From contig OX411543.1 in assembly GCA_948146395.1 (NCBI GenBank), positions 70,174,948 to 70,238,947 on the forward strand: a DNA stretch of 64,000 nucleotides. The letters run 5' to 3'. Every line of letters begins with the position of its first letter. Position 1 is the stretch's first letter. Source of the DNA: Fragum whitleyi (Eukaryota > Mollusca > Bivalvia > Cardiida > Cardiidae). Of this stretch, positions 1 to 11,720 are shown in pieces. The translations under genes and the position numbers were made by a program. The notes under the pieces are model-generated. The model was not told where the DNA came from, did not search any database, and saw only the letters and a program-made list of their open reading frames with translations.

Positions 1-104
1 TTAGAATATACTGCATATCGCGGTCCTGATTCCAAAAGGATCGTAACTACATCCGATCATAGTAGTTGCACACACTTATTTTAATATTCACTAATATTCA
101 CACT

Positions 105-348
105 CAAAATTCATTGGTATGATTATTGGGTGACCCATTATCATGCTGCCAAAAATTATTGGCAATGGATAGAAAATATGTCTTTTATGGGAGGAGGTCA
201 TTTCTCTATATGCTATATTGTTGAAGCTTTGAAAATCATTTCAACATCAGTAGAACCCTAAATAGCTAAAAATTCAGTCAGAACTTAGGTTTGCTATTAC
301 CAGAATTTCAAGGTTGTGGAGTGACTCAAGCCATTCATGGCTTTCTAG
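105..348 (+). mobile_element. Family B-like element, 3' part
   Basis: The sequence resembles the inside of the minus-strand family B elements at 12404-13429 and 25863-28257. Shared parts are the 'gtgaccca' block, the CTCTATAT...AAAATCATTT block and the ending CTCAAGCCATTCATGGCT followed by TTCTAGTT. That ending folds as AAGCCAT-tc-ATGGCTT. Here it is on the + strand and only the 3' portion is recognisable; the 5' part is decayed or lies left of the window. No coding potential. Confidence 0.6.
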
Positions 349-390
349 TTTAAGAGTTTTTAGCCATGAAGTTATATTTTACACATTTTT

Positions 391-424
391 AGCTCACCTG
401 AGCACGAAGTGCTCAAGGTGAGCT
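391..424 (+). repeat. 5' terminal hairpin of A1
   Basis: Outer stem 391-399 pairs with 416-424 and inner stem 400-405 pairs with 409-414. The loop is GAA (406-408) and A415 is bulged. The same fold, with the same loop and bulge, recurs in every family A copy and, with different stem sequence, in family C. Confidence 0.85.
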
Positions 425-1921
425 TTTGTGGTCGCGTGATGTCCGTCGTCCGTCGTGCGTCGTGTGTAGTCAACATTTACCTTGTAGACACTCTAGAGGC
501 CACATTTATTGCCCAATCAACCTGAAATTTGGTCAGAATGATTATCTTGATGAAATCTCGGACAACTTTGAAATTGGGTCAAGTGGGGTCAAAAATGAGG
601 TCACGGGGTCAAATCTTAGAAAAACCTTGTAGACACTCTAGAAGCCATATTTTGTGCCCAATCAACCTGAAATTTGGTCCAATTGATTGTTTTGATGAAA
701 TCTCGGACAAGTTCGAAATTGGATCAAGTGGGGTCAAAAATGAGGTCACGGGGTCAAATCTTAGAAAAACCATGTAGACACTCTAGAAGCCATATTTTTT
801 GCCCAATCAACCTGAAATTTGGTCCAATTGATTGTTTTGATGAAATCTCTGACAAGTTCAAAAATGGGTCAAGTGGGGTCAAAAATGAGGTCACAGGGTC
901 AAATCTTAGAAAAACCTTGAAGACACTCTCGTAGCCATATTTTTTGCCCAATCAACCTGAAATTCAGTCAGAATGATTGTCTTGATAAAATCTTGGACAA
1001 GTTCAAAATCGGGTCAAGTGGGGTCAAAAATGAGGTCACAGGGTCAATTCTTAGAAAAACCTTGTAGACACTCTAGAGGCCACATTTTTTGCCCAATCAG
1101 CCTGAAATTTGGTCAGAATGATCATCTTGATAAAATCTTGGACAAGTTCAAAATTGGGTTCAGTTGGGTCAAAAATGAGGTCACAGGGTCAAATATTAGA
1201 AAAACCTTGTAGACACTCTAGAAGCCATATTTTTTGCCCAATCAACCTGAAATTTGGCCAGAATGATTGTCTTGATGAAATCTCGCACAAGTTTGAAATT
1301 GGGTCAAGTGGGGTCAAAAATGAGGTCACGGGGTCAATTCTTAGAAAAACCTTGTAGACACTCTAGAGACCACATTTTTTGCCCAATCAACCTGAAATTT
1401 GGTCAGAATGATTGTCTTGATGAAATCTCGCACAAGTTCGAAATTGGGTCAAGTGGGGTCAAAAATGAGGTCACGGGGTCAAATCTTAGAAAAACCTTGA
1501 AGACACTCTAGAAGCCATATTTTGTGCCCAATCAACCTGAAATTTGGTCAGAATGATTGTCTTGATGAAATCTCAGACAAGTTCGAAATTGGGTCAAGTG
1601 GGGTCAAAAATGAGGTCACAGGGTCAATTGTAAGAAAAACCTTGTAGACACTCTAGAAGCCATATTTTGTGCCCAATCAACCTGAAATTTGGTCAGTATG
1701 ATCATCTTGATGAAATCTCGTACAAGTTTGAAATTGGGTCAAGTGGGGTCAAAAATGAGGTCACGGGTCAATTCTTAGAAAAACTTTGTAGACACTCTAG
1801 AAGCCATATTTTTTGCCCAATCAACCTGAAATTTGGTCAGAATGATTGTCTTGATGAAATCTCTCACAAGTTCGAAATTGGGTCAAGTGGGGTCAAAAAA
1901 GAGGTCACGGGGTCAATTTTT

Positions 1922-2229
1922 AGCTCGGCTGTTTTCGGAGAAAACCAGAGGTATTGCTATAGCCTCCGTGTCGTCGTCGTCGTTGTCATTGTCGTCGTCG
2001 TTGTCGTCGTCGTGCGAAAACTTTGACATTTTGTTATATCTCTGGTTCTACTGAAGGGATTCACTTGAAACTTGGCACACATGTTCACCATCAAAAGAGC
2101 AAGCTATACTATCAAGGAGGATAACTCTAGATGCATTTTGTGCAAATTATGCCCCTTTTTCGACTTAGATTTTTTCTCACCATCCGGCACTCGACAGCCG
2201 AGCGTAGGCACCCGTAGGCGGTGCTCTTG
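1922..2229 (+). mobile_element. Family D small hairpin element D1, nested in A1
   Basis: It starts after a T-run with AGCTCGGCTGTTTTC gga GAAAAC, followed by TATTGCTATAGCC and a (TCG)n-like microsatellite. It ends with ACAGCCGAGC, the reverse complement of the 5' GCTCGGCTGT, then GGCACCcgtaggcGGTGC and TCTTG before T. It sits in the T-rich spot of a core unit (left flank ggtcaatttt, right flank tagaaaaacc). The architecture is as in A1 with unrelated ends. Confidence 0.75.
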
Positions 2230-3824
2230 TTAGAAAAACCTTGTAGACACTCTAGAGGCCATATTTTGTGCCCAATCAACCTGAAATTTGGTCAGAATGA
2301 TTGTCTTGATGAAATCTCGGACAAGTTTGAAATTGGGTCAAGTGGGGTCAAAAATGAGGTCACAGGGTCAATTGTAAGAAAAACCTTGTAGACACTCTAG
2401 AAGCCATATTTTGTGCCCAATCAACATGAAATTTGGTCAGTATGATCATCTTGATAAAATCTCGGACAAGTTCGAAATTGGGTCAAGTGGGGTCAAAAAT
2501 GAGGTCACGGGTCAATTCTTAGAAAAACCTTGTAGACACTCTAGAAGCCATATTTTGTGCCCAATCAACCTGAAATTTGGTCAGAATTATTGTTTTGATG
2601 AAATCTCTCACAAGTTCGAAATTGGATCAAGTGGGGTCAAAAATGAGGTCACGGGGTCAAATCTTAGAAAAACCATGTAGACACTCTAGAAGCCATATTT
2701 TTTGCCCAATCAACCTGAAATTTGGTCCAATTGATTGTTTTGATGAAATCTCTGACAAGTTCAAAAATGGGTCAAGTGGGGTCAAAAATGAGGTCACAGG
2801 GTCAAATCTTAGAAAAACCTTGAAGACACTCTCGTAGCCATATTTTTTGCCCAATCAACCTGAAATTTGGCCAGAATGATTGTCTTGATGAAATCTTGGA
2901 CAAGTTCTAAATTGGGTCAAGTGGGGTCAAAAATGAGGTCACAGGGTCAATTCTTAGAAAAACCTTGTAGACACTCTAGAGGCCACATTTTTTGCCCAAT
3001 CAGCCTGAAATTTGGTCAGAATGATCATCTTGATAAAATCTCGGACAAGTTCAAAATTGGGTTCAGTTGGGTCAAAAATGAGGTCACAGGGTCAAATATT
3101 AGAAAAACCTTGTAGACACTCTAGAAGCCATATTTTTTGCCCAATCAACCTGAAATTTGGCCAGAATGATTGTCTTGATGAAATCTCGCACAAGTTTGAA
3201 ATTGGGTCAAGTGGGGTCAAAAATGAGGTCACGGGGTCAATTCTTAGAAAAACCTTGTAGACACTCTAGAGACCACATTTTTTGCCCAATCAACCTGAAA
3301 TTTGGTCAGAATGATTGTCTTGATGAAATCTCTGACAAGTTCGAAATTGGGTCAAGTGGGGTCAAAAATGAGGTCACGGGGTCAAATCTTAGAAAAACCT
3401 TGAAGACACTCTAGAAGCCATATTTTGTGCCCAATCAACCTGAAATTTGGTCAGAATGATTGTCTTGATGAAATCTCAGACAAGTTCGAAATTGGGTCAA
3501 GTGGGGTCAAAAATGAGGTCACAGGGTCAATTGTAAGAAAAACCTTGTAGACACTCTAGAAGCCATATTTTGTGCCCAATCAACCTGAAATTTGGTCAGT
3601 ATGATCATCTTGATGAAATCTCGTACAAGTTTGAAATTGGGTCAAGTGGGGTCAAAAATGAGGTCACGGGTCAATTCTTAGAAAAACTTTGTAGACACTC
3701 TAGAAGCCATATTTTTTGCCCAATCAACCTGAAATTTGGTCAGAATGATTGTCTTGATGAAATCTCTCACAAGTTCGAAATTGGGTCAAGTGGGGTCAAA
3801 AATGAGGTCACGGGGTCAATTTTT

Positions 3825-4129
3825 AGCTCGGCTGTTTTCGGAGAAAACCAGAGGTATTGCTATAGCCTCCGTGTCGTCGTCGTTGTCATTGTCGTCGTCG
3901 TTGTCGTCGTCGTGCGAAAACTTTGACATTTTGTTATATCTCTGGTTCTACTGAAGGGATTCACTTGAAACTTGGCACACATGTTCACCATCAAAAGAGC
4001 AAGCTATACTATCAAGGAGGATAACTCTAGATGCATTTTGTGCAAATTATGCCCCTTTTTCGACTTAGATTTTTTCTCACCATCCGGCACTCGACAGCCG
4101 AGCGTAGGCACCCGTAGGCGGTGCTCTTG
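3825..4129 (+). mobile_element. Family D element D2 (duplicate of D1)
   Basis: Nearly identical to D1 but one TCG unit (3 bp) shorter in the microsatellite, with the same flanking core sequence. It is therefore a copy made by the 1.9-kb block duplication and not an independent insertion. Confidence 0.8.
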
Positions 4130-5111
4130 TTAGAAAAACCTTGTAGACACTCTAGAGGCCATATTTTGTGCCCAATCAACCTGAAATTTGGTCAGAATGA
4201 TTGTCTTGATGAAATCTCGGACAAGTTTGAAATTGGGTCAAGTGGGGTCAAAAATGAGGTCACAGGGTCAATTGTAAGAAAAACCTTGTAGACACTCTAG
4301 AAGCCATATTTTGTGCCCAATCAACATGAAATTTGGTCAGTATGATCATCTTGATAAAATCTCGGACAAGTTCGAAATTGGGTCAAGTGGGGTCAAAAAT
4401 GAGGTCACGGGTCAATTCTTAGAAAAACTTTGTAGACACTCTAGAAGCCATATTGTTTGCCCAATCAATCTGAAATTTGGTCAGAATTATTGTTTTGATG
4501 AAATCTCTCACAAGTTCGAAATTGGGTCAAGTGGGGTCAAAAATGAGGTCACGGGGTCAATTCTTAGAAAAACCTTGTAGACACTCTAGAAGCCACATTT
4601 TTTGCCCAATCAACCTGAAATTTGGCCAGAATGATTGTCTTGATGAAATCTCGGACAAGTTCTAAATTGGGTCAAGTGGGGTCAAAAATGAGGTCACAGG
4701 GTCAAATATTGGAAAGACCTTGTAGACACTCTAGAAGCCATATTTTTTGCCTGATCAACCTGAAAATTGGTCAGAATGATCATCTTGATGAGATGTAGGT
4801 CAATTTTGAAATTGGGTCAAGTGGGGTCAAAAATGAGGTCACGGGGTCAAATCTTAGAAAAACCTTGTAAGCAGTGTAGAGGCATCCTTTTTGGCCAATC
4901 GATCTGAAATTTGGTAAGAATTCTTCATCCTTTCTAAATCTACTTTAAACTATTTTCGACAGTTCATTCAGGTGAGCGATTTAGGGCCACTATGGCCCTC
5001 TTGTTATAAATGGGTACCCTGTTTGGCTCCACAACAAAGTTTTGTTGAGATAACTCTATTTTAAAGCGGGGTTTGGAATTAACATGCCTTATTTGTTTCA
5101 TTCTGATTTTT

Positions 5112-5560
5112 ATACTCCCCCGAAGGAGGACATATATTGGTATCATCTCCGTCTGTCTGTCTGCCCATCTGTTAGAACTTTGGTCCGTCTGTAAGTTACA
5201 ATCTTATGAACGCACCTCCTCCCTCATTTATGGACTGTTTTGGATGAAACTGTCACAAAATGTTCTTGGTTATGTGACCTTGCACATTTTGTCACAGTTT
5301 GGTGAAATTCAGACGCTTCATTGAAAAAGGGGCCTTCATGTAAAAAATCTTGTGAACAAAACTCCTCCCTCAATTATGGACTGAATTAGACTTAACTTAG
5401 ACTTAACTTTCACAAAATGTCCCTAGTCACCTGACTAGGGCATATTGTCACGGTTTGGTTAATTTTAGCTGAATCATGTAAAAAAATGTTGTGAAAGCAA
5501 CTCCTCATCCATTCTTGGCCTTCTCTGGGGGGTCACCATTGACGCAAAATGCAATCAAAG
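5112..5560 (+). mobile_element. Family F hairpin element, 5' part
   Basis: After a T-run comes ATACTCCCCC gaa GGAGGA followed by ATATTGGTATCATC and a TCTGTCTGTCTG microsatellite, the same 5' layout as families A-E. Inside are two loose repeats of 'gaccttgcac..tttgtcacagtttggtgaaatt' type with 'aaaaaggggcct'. No matching 3' end was found, so the right boundary is approximate. Confidence 0.5.
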
Positions 5561-7189
5561 TGCTGTCAGCACTGTAAATCGGACATCATTGAGAGGCTGG
5601 GATAGTGCAATAGTTCGCCAATCAAAAGGGCTCAAATTTGGACAATAAAAGTTGGTAAAATCTTTGCCCAATGTGTGAGTTTTTTGTCTTAACACTCCAT
5701 CTTTTCGAGGACATCGCCAGCTCATCCAACCTCGTGGGTCCGATTTTGAAAGTTTGCTGATTCAATAGCCCTCAGCTAGTCTAAATTATTTCTTAGCAGA
5801 TTTTTTACGTTGTTATAATGAGCACGCGCCAAGCTAAAAGCTTGTCTGTTAATATTATTCCTCCCTCTATAGAGTTTAAAAGCCTGTTTAGCAACAAACA
5901 TTTTTCATTAAACTATTTACAATTTTGATTACCAACATGTTTGTATTTCAAGCATTGGGTTTTCCCAAATACTGTAAATGCATTTTCCCTCAAGAAACAT
6001 GTGAAATCGCCAACTATGCTATTTATATCTTTGGTTTCTGACCAATCGATTAAATCTAGCAGCACTCTATGATTATTCATGAGTTGTTCTAAAAATAGAT
6101 CGCTCTTACTGCTATCCTATATCAGTTTATCGTATGTTTTTGTCGGTTTATTTGTTGTTGAATAATTTTTCTTCATACTCAAATCATTCCTACATGCGAA
6201 CAAAAAGTAAACTGTAAACTTCCCACGCTCCCTGTTTGAGTGAAGACGACTATTGACCAATGACAAACAACTTAATTGACACATTTCGAAACAGACGATG
6301 TCCATTTGCATCTACCACGTGGTCTGAATTTACGTGTGGGTTTTGACCGAGTGATAATCATAACAGAATTTGATTGGTTGTCAGCCCTACAACTGGTAAA
6401 TGACCGTTCGAGAAAAACATCAGAGCAGTAATATTGTAAGTGCTACAAATTTATAATACAGTTAACCTATTGTACGTTTCAACTCCTTTACTCAACCCAA
6501 AATCTTGTTATAAACTCTGAAAATACTAACTGGTAATTACTCAAAGCGAAAATTACATCAAATTTTGTATTAGCCTCTTCTCTATTTGTCGAAAAGTAAA
6601 TAAGATAAAAACAAAGTTTGTAGATTGTGACTGAAAAGGCCGTTTCATCGGTGTTTGAAAACACATAATTTGGTTTGAACACATTGCTCAGAAGATAATG
6701 GTAAAAATGTAGTGGGTCAACAGACTGGATTTCTGGAAAACGGTATCTATAAATCGACTGCTTCGCAGTCCGATTTAAAAATGAAATGAATTTGGCGATA
6801 AAAAACCGAAATTGGCCAAATTACTGGAGACAAAAAATTCTGAACTTTGACCTATCACCCATTGATTTTGACATAGGCTGAGTGGAAATTGAGTAAACAC
6901 AATCACAAGTGACTGACAATTAATTGAGGCATCAAGGCATGTGTCTACTAGTAACCTCTTGTCCACCATAACACTTCATGATTGTGTACAAAAATTAACT
7001 GTCAATTAAATGTTAATTGACATTCAAATAGGATCCTCCTGGACGATGAGTTATATAAATGAACATAAGAAAATTTATCAAGCAGTCTTTTAGGAGAAAA
7101 ATGGCTCCAAATTTGGCTTCAAAAATACAAATTTGGCTCCATTTTTTTCTATTTGGCGGAAGTGTTGGCGAAAAGAAGTTTCAGTCCAG
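5561..7189. other. No gene recognised
   Basis: AT-rich sequence with only short, non-conserved open frames. I see no splice-framed coding pattern, no tandem array and no RNA gene. Confidence 0.5.
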
Positions 7190-7575
7190 GGAAGGCCCTG
7201 CAAAATGTTCCTATTCTCCTGACCTTGTGTATGTTGTCACAGTTTGGTAAATTTCAACTGCGTCATAAAATAAGGGGCCCTCTCGATTAATTTATTGTGA
7301 ACACAAGTCCTCCTTAGTACAGTTACGGGCTAATATTGAAGAGACTTTCACTTAGTTTCCTGACATATTGTTTTGGTTTGTTGAAATTCAGCAATGTCAT
7401 GGAAAAAAGGGGCATTCGTGTCAAATTCTTGTGAGAGCAACCCCTCCTTTCATTTATGGACAGATTTTGGTGAATCTATAACATTATGTTTCTTGTCACC
7501 TGACCTTGCACATGTTTTTAAGGTTATGTGAAATTCTGCCCTGTCAATGAAAAATGGAGGCCTTCATGTCAAATT
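7190..7575 (+). repeat. Decayed family F core
   Basis: It repeats the motifs of 5112-5560: 'cctgaccttg', 'ttgtcacagtttggt', 'aaggggccctc' and 'gtgaacacaagtcctcc', in two to three diverged units. No terminal hairpins were found. Confidence 0.5.
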
Positions 7576-7988
7576 TTTAAGCGTCCATGCTTGCGGTTGT
7601 AAACTCTTTCTTTAAAACAACCAAACTTCACAAGAATGATCCTTGGGCAACCCTCTATCAAAGTTGTTCAAATATTTTAGATCAAATGTAAAACAAGGCT
7701 TAAATTGGTGTGGATAATTTCCATATATGGTGACTTTTCTCAGAATCTTAACATTAGATATCAACCAAATTTCACTGGAATGACCATTTGTTGATATCCA
7801 ATGCTTAGATTCTGAGAAAATGATTATGAAGGCCTTGATTTAAAGAAAGAATAACAGAAAATTTGTGGACAACTAAATCTAAAAGTTGTAAAAGTGAAAA
7901 TCAACTAGCAACTTTTCAAAGGACAGGTTTTGTATTTTCACATCCATTAACACCACCATCTTGCATAACAATATTTTATCTAGACCTC
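7576..7988. other. Fragments resembling family B core; no gene
   Basis: Pieces such as 'caaccaaacttcacaagaatgatccttgggcaaccc' (split wording) and 'tctgagaaaatgatt' match family B core units. They are diverged and out of order. No coding signal. Confidence 0.4.
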
Positions 7989-8219
7989 TTAACCCTTTGC
8001 TGTTTAATCCCTGCTTTTTACGTGTCTGTGATTTTATGATTGAGAAAACATAGTGAAAAAAAAGAAGAAATTGCTTCTGACAAGCAATTTCTTCTTTTTC
8101 CACACTATTTTCTACCCTACTGAATGTGTATTTATCAAATTAAATTCACTTTAAATTTTCGTCTGCAAAACCTTTGAATTTGGACAGGTCCAAAATTTTG
8201 TAAAACAGGAAAGGGTTGA
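7989..8219 (+). repeat. TTAACCCTTT-ended MITE-like repeat
   Basis: It begins TTAACCCTTTGCTG and ends AAAGGGTTGAA, an imperfect terminal inverted repeat. A long central hairpin (8059-8099, AAGAAGAAATTGCTT / AAGCAATTTCTTCTT) lies inside. The right arm recurs inverted at 63877-64000 (acactattttctaccctac; ggacaggtc). Two copies in one window support an interspersed repeat. Confidence 0.65.
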
Positions 8220-8448
8220 ATTATATATTTAAATGTGCTTTGATGGCATTTACCTTAAGAATAATCCACTATATTTTAGAGATGAATCATTAAGAAGCTG
8301 CTAAAATTATCAACAGAAAGTTATGAAAATAATCTCCAGCATATGTTATGTGATGTGCATGCCACTGACTGACTACCTGTATCACCAGCATACCTGCTTA
8401 GAAGCTGCTTTGATATAACTGTGAATAGCCCTTATCTTTCTAAATTTA

Positions 8449-8522
8449 AGGTAGTGCACCCTCAATAGTTCTGCAACGTTTTGGAACTCATGATCTTTCA
8501 CAATGTTAACCAAGGTTTCCTC
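8449..8522 (+). repeat. Half copy of the AAGGTAGTGGACC MITE
   Basis: The left arm (aaggtagtgcaccctcaat; gttctgcaacgttttgg; ctttcacaatgttaacc) matches the intact palindromic MITE at 38315-38474. The right arm is missing. It abuts family A element A2. Confidence 0.65.
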
Positions 8523-8527
8523 TTTTT

Positions 8528-9963
8528 AGCTCACCTGAGCACAAAGTGCTCAAGGTGAGCTATTGTGATCACTCACCGTCCGTCCGTCTGTCCGTCCATC
8601 CGTCAATAATTTCTTCAAACATCTTCTCCTCTTAAACCACTGGGCCAATCAAGCTGAAACTTGGCTGGGATGTTCTTTGGGTGAAGCTCTTCAAAAGTTG
8701 TTAAAAGAATTTAATTCTATAAATAACTGGTTGCCATGGCAACAGAAAGGCTGAAAATCGCAAAAATCTAAGGAAAAATTCTTCTCCTCTAAACCACTTG
8801 GCTAATTAAGCTGAAACTTGGCATAGATGTTCATTGGGTGAACCTCTTTAAAAGTTGTTAAAAGAATTAAATTTCATCAAAAACTCTGGTTTCCATAGTA
8901 ACAGAAAGGTTGAAAAATGGCCGAAAATGGCTGAAAATCTTAGAAAAAATAATTTCCTCCTTATCCACAAGGCCACTCAAGCTGAAACTTGGCAGAGATG
9001 TTTCTCGGGTGAAGCTCTTCAAAAGTTGTAAAAAGAATTTAATTTTATCAAAAACTCTGGTTTCTATGATAACGGAAAGGTAGAAAAATGGCTGAAAATC
9101 TTAGAAAAAAATCTTCTCCTCCTAAACCACATGGCCAATCAAGCTGAAACTTGGCAGAGATGTTTCTTGGGTGAAGCTCTTCAAAAGTTGTTAAAAGAAT
9201 TTAATTTCATGAAAAACTCAGGTTTCCATGGTAACGGAAAGGTTGAAAAATGGCCGAAAATCTTAGAAAAAATTTTTCTCCTCCTAAACCACAAGGCCAA
9301 TCAAGCTGAAACTTGGTAGGAATGTTTCTTCCGTGAAGTTCTTCAATAGTTGTTGAAAAAAAAATTAATTTCATCAAAAACTGGTTTGCATGGAAACAGA
9401 AAGGCTGAAAATCTTAGAAAAACTTCTTCTCTTATTAAACCACTGGGCTAATTAAGCTGAACCATGGTAGGGATGTTCTTTGGGGGAAGCTCTACCAAAA
9501 TTGTAAAAATAATTTTATTCAATCAAAATCCCTGGTTTACATGGTATTGGATATGTCAAAATATTGCCAAAAATATCAGAGAAGGTTTATCTTCACCTCA
9601 ACTATTTGGCATATCTTAAACATGGCAGGGATATTCTTAAGGTTTAGGTCTACTAAACTTGAATTCAATTCCATCAATAACTTTGTTTGCAATTAAAAAG
9701 AAAATCAAATTGCAGTAGGAGGAAATTAAAGTCTGTTTCTTTTAAATCCACCCTAAATGTACATCAGACGATTTCTGGTATTTATAAAATTGTTGACGAG
9801 TTATGAGTTGACTAACTCAGGTGAGCAGGGATAATTCTGGCGCAGAATTTTATGTGCAAAAAATCTCATTCATTTGGAACTTATGAGAAATACCGAGTTT
9901 TCACTGATCTTGCCCAAAAATGGTCCCTGAGGTGAGCGATATAGGACCATCATGGTCCTCTTG
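8528..9963 (+). mobile_element. Family A element A2 (1.4 kb)
   Basis: It has the family A 5' hairpin (AGCTCACCTGAGCAC aaa GTGCTC...) followed by the CCGTCCGTCTGTCCGTCC microsatellite. The 3' end is GGTGAGCGATATAGGACCatcatGGTCCT then CTTG before T. The core differs from A1: about six units of about 163 bp with 'aagctgaaacttggcagagatgtt' (variable), 'gggtgaagctcttcaaaag' and 'ggtttccatggtaacggaaa'. Confidence 0.8.
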
Positions 9964-10698
9964 TATTGATAAAGGGCATTTCTCTCTTTATTAAATAGTG
10001 GGAACTGAACATCAGTTTCTAAGAATCTAGCTGTTGGGTATCAACCAAATCATTTTCTCAGAATCTCATAGATCAACCAAATTTTACTGCAATGATCCTT
10101 AGGTTACCCATTATCAGACTGCACAAAATTATTATAGTTAGATGAAAAATATGTATTTAATATTTGATAGGATGTATTTTATCTATATACAAATATATGT
10201 CATAATTATAGTTATTCATTGATCATGATTTTTCTTTGCAAAAATATCTTAGGATGTGACACTGTCTTGAAGCACTTATTTACTTGAAACATTCATTCAT
10301 TCACTTAAAGTCTTGTCAAATCATATCAGTAGATTCAAGCCTGTGGAGCAAATCATTTTGATTAAAATTTTCCTTTCCAGTATAATTTAATTTAATAAAA
10401 AATAAGTGCAATAAGGGGAAGACAACATTAAGACAAGAGATGTTGCTTTTCTCAAGCAAAATCTCATTTTTAACAAAAACATTTATGCACTTTTCTTTAA
10501 GCTGTAATTCTTTCATGCCTGAAATACTGGATGTTGTTGAAATGTATTTAGATGTCATGTTGCTTAGCCTTAGTGTTGGGCAATTGGTTTCAAATCACAA
10601 TCAATAATCATTTTTTTTAGTTGGAAAAATAAATCAACTAATGATTAATTGTACAATTGTTTTTAGAACTTAACATAGCACTCCAAGTATCATCCTTT
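9964..10698. other. No gene; family B core fragment
   Basis: Positions about 10030-10170 carry a diverged family B core piece (gatcaaccaaattttactg; atgatccttaggttaccc). The rest is AT-rich sequence with no coding evidence. Confidence 0.4.
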
Positions 10699-10980
10699 GA
10701 GTGCCGCCATCATAGCACAGTTGGTAGCGCGTCGGACTGTCAATCTAAAGGCCCCGGGTTTGATCCCCGATGGGGCACTCATTCTTTCCGACTATTTGTC
10801 TTTAACCAATGGGGTTGATAATCGTAGACCTATGTGAGATAGCAGCTGAAGGCTAGGAAAGGATGTGGTGGTTGTACTGGTGAGAGAAATACCAGGAAAC
10901 CATTGTTAGGTGCTCCAGCCGCCGCAATTTAATTGAAATAATTTTGAAAGAGGCGTAAAACTCCATTCAATCAATCAATT
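10699..10980 (+). repeat. tRNA-derived SINE
   Basis: The head (10699-10780) folds as a tRNA: acceptor arm GAGTGCC with GGGCACTC, A box TAGCACAGTTGG, B box GGGTTTGATCCCC. The anticodon loop CTGTCAA would be Asp(GTC). The anticodon stem has mismatches. A non-tRNA body follows (gggttgataatcgtagacc; aggctaggaaaggatgt; gagaaataccagga) with a CAATCAATCAATT tail. The same body recurs near 28290, 50335 and 58777, so this is a SINE and not a tRNA gene. Confidence 0.8.
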
Positions 10981-11064
10981 ATTCTTTGAAGAATAGAATG
11001 TGAAAGTTAAGTTACAACTCATGACCTAATGACTCATTCAGCAGATTTTTCTGCCAACTCCATA

Positions 11065-11130
11065 GCTCAGTGTGAAACAGTTGCAACTGCCTATAAACAT
11101 ATAGGCAGTTACAACTGTTTCATGCTGAGC
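11065..11130. repeat. 66-bp palindrome (MITE-like)
   Basis: The arms GCTCAGTGTGAAACAGTTG and CAACTGTTTCATGCTGAGC are inverted around CTATAAACATATAG. A related palindrome lies at 23965-24032, which makes a small dispersed inverted-repeat family likely. Confidence 0.65.
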
Positions 11131-11539
11131 CATCAAACTGATGTCAGTTTTGAAACGAAATATAATGGCTTTCATTTATGTGTTAGAATCTGATTAATTG
11201 GTTTAAGAAATTTCTTTGTTCATTATCACAATTGGAAGCCAAAATCAACTGATTGTTTAATATAATCAATTAATCTACCCATCACTACTTAGCCTATGGA
11301 TAATTGAAAAGTACTGTTACTACTATGTTACAGTGAGAAATGTTGCTATGAAAATAAGTTACTGTATTTCTCCTAATAAACTCTCCAGGTATGCTATACT
11401 TAACATGGTCAGGGAACTTTTATTTAGTATGCATTTTCTCATTTAAAAAATCATTGAAATTGACATCTTTTATGCCCTTTCCCCTTTTATTATAGGTGAA
11501 TTTCCTCTCAACAAACTTATAAATGATTGTTTAGAGGAA

Positions 11540-11720
11540 TAGTCAGACGGCCAAATGGGAATAAGTGCGCTAGAAATCGAGTTTGTGGGCACTTTCGCGG
11601 CATGAAGGGCAACAGGGCTTAAGTTGAAGAGTGACATCTGCTCTTTCAGAACCTGTCTGTTGCCCAACCGAAATATCATTATTAAGGTCAATAAATGAGG
11701 TCAAAGGTCATAGGGTGCAA
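11540..11720 (-). repeat. Interspersed repeat, inverted copy of 20131-20320
   Basis: The reverse complement shares 'atgccgcgaaagtgcccaca' and a 'gggcaacagg' block with 20131-20320, in the same order. Class unknown; open frames over it are not conserved. Confidence 0.5.

Larger units (their letters stand above)
720..4520 (+). repeat. 1.9-kb higher-order duplication inside A1
   Basis: The segments at about 720-2620 and about 2623-4520 match at a constant offset of 1900-1903 bp, including diagnostic variants such as 'accatgtag' at 769 and 2672, and the family D insertion at 1922 and 3825. About 13 core units plus the nested element were copied as one block. Boundaries are approximate. Confidence 0.85.
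475..4960 (+). repeat. 145-bp tandem repeat array (core of A1)
   Basis: Units contain CCTTGTAGACACTCTAGA, GCCCAATCAACCTGAAATTT, GGTCAGAATGATTGTCTTGA and GGGTCAAGTGGGGTCAAAAA. Neighbouring units differ by a few per cent. A related but distinct 145-bp unit makes up A4 (20886-22755) and A7 (50820-52886). The array is interrupted twice by the small family D element. Confidence 0.9.
391..5003 (+). mobile_element. Family A hairpin-ended element A1 (4.6 kb)
   Basis: The 5' end after a T-run is AGCTCACCT GAGCAC gaa GTGCTC a AGGTGAGCT, a near-perfect hairpin with a GAA loop and one bulged A. A CGTCCGTCGTGC microsatellite follows. The body is about 27 head-to-tail units of about 145 bp. The 3' end is TCAGGTGAGC, the reverse complement of the 5' GCTCACCTGA, then the hairpin AGGGCC-actat-GGCCCT and CTCTTG before T. 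The subterminal inverted repeats, 3' hairpin and T/T insertion fit a non-autonomous Helentron-like (pearl/HINE) element; that class is an inference. Short overlapping open frames of about 82 codons arise because 145 is not a multiple of 3, and they are not genes. Confidence 0.8.

Noticed and set aside
426..4665. Many overlapping + strand open frames of 60-119 codons with repeated peptides (for example FEIGSSGVKNEVTG)
   Set aside because: They are frames through 145-bp repeat units; because 145 is not a multiple of 3 they rotate frame by frame, show no start context and no known domain.
475..4960. CRISPR-like array
   Set aside because: Units are contiguous 145-bp repeats without unique spacers, the surroundings are animal DNA, and no cas genes exist.
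10699..10780. Functional tRNA-Asp gene
   Set aside because: The fold has anticodon-stem mismatches and is fused to a SINE body and tail seen in three other places.
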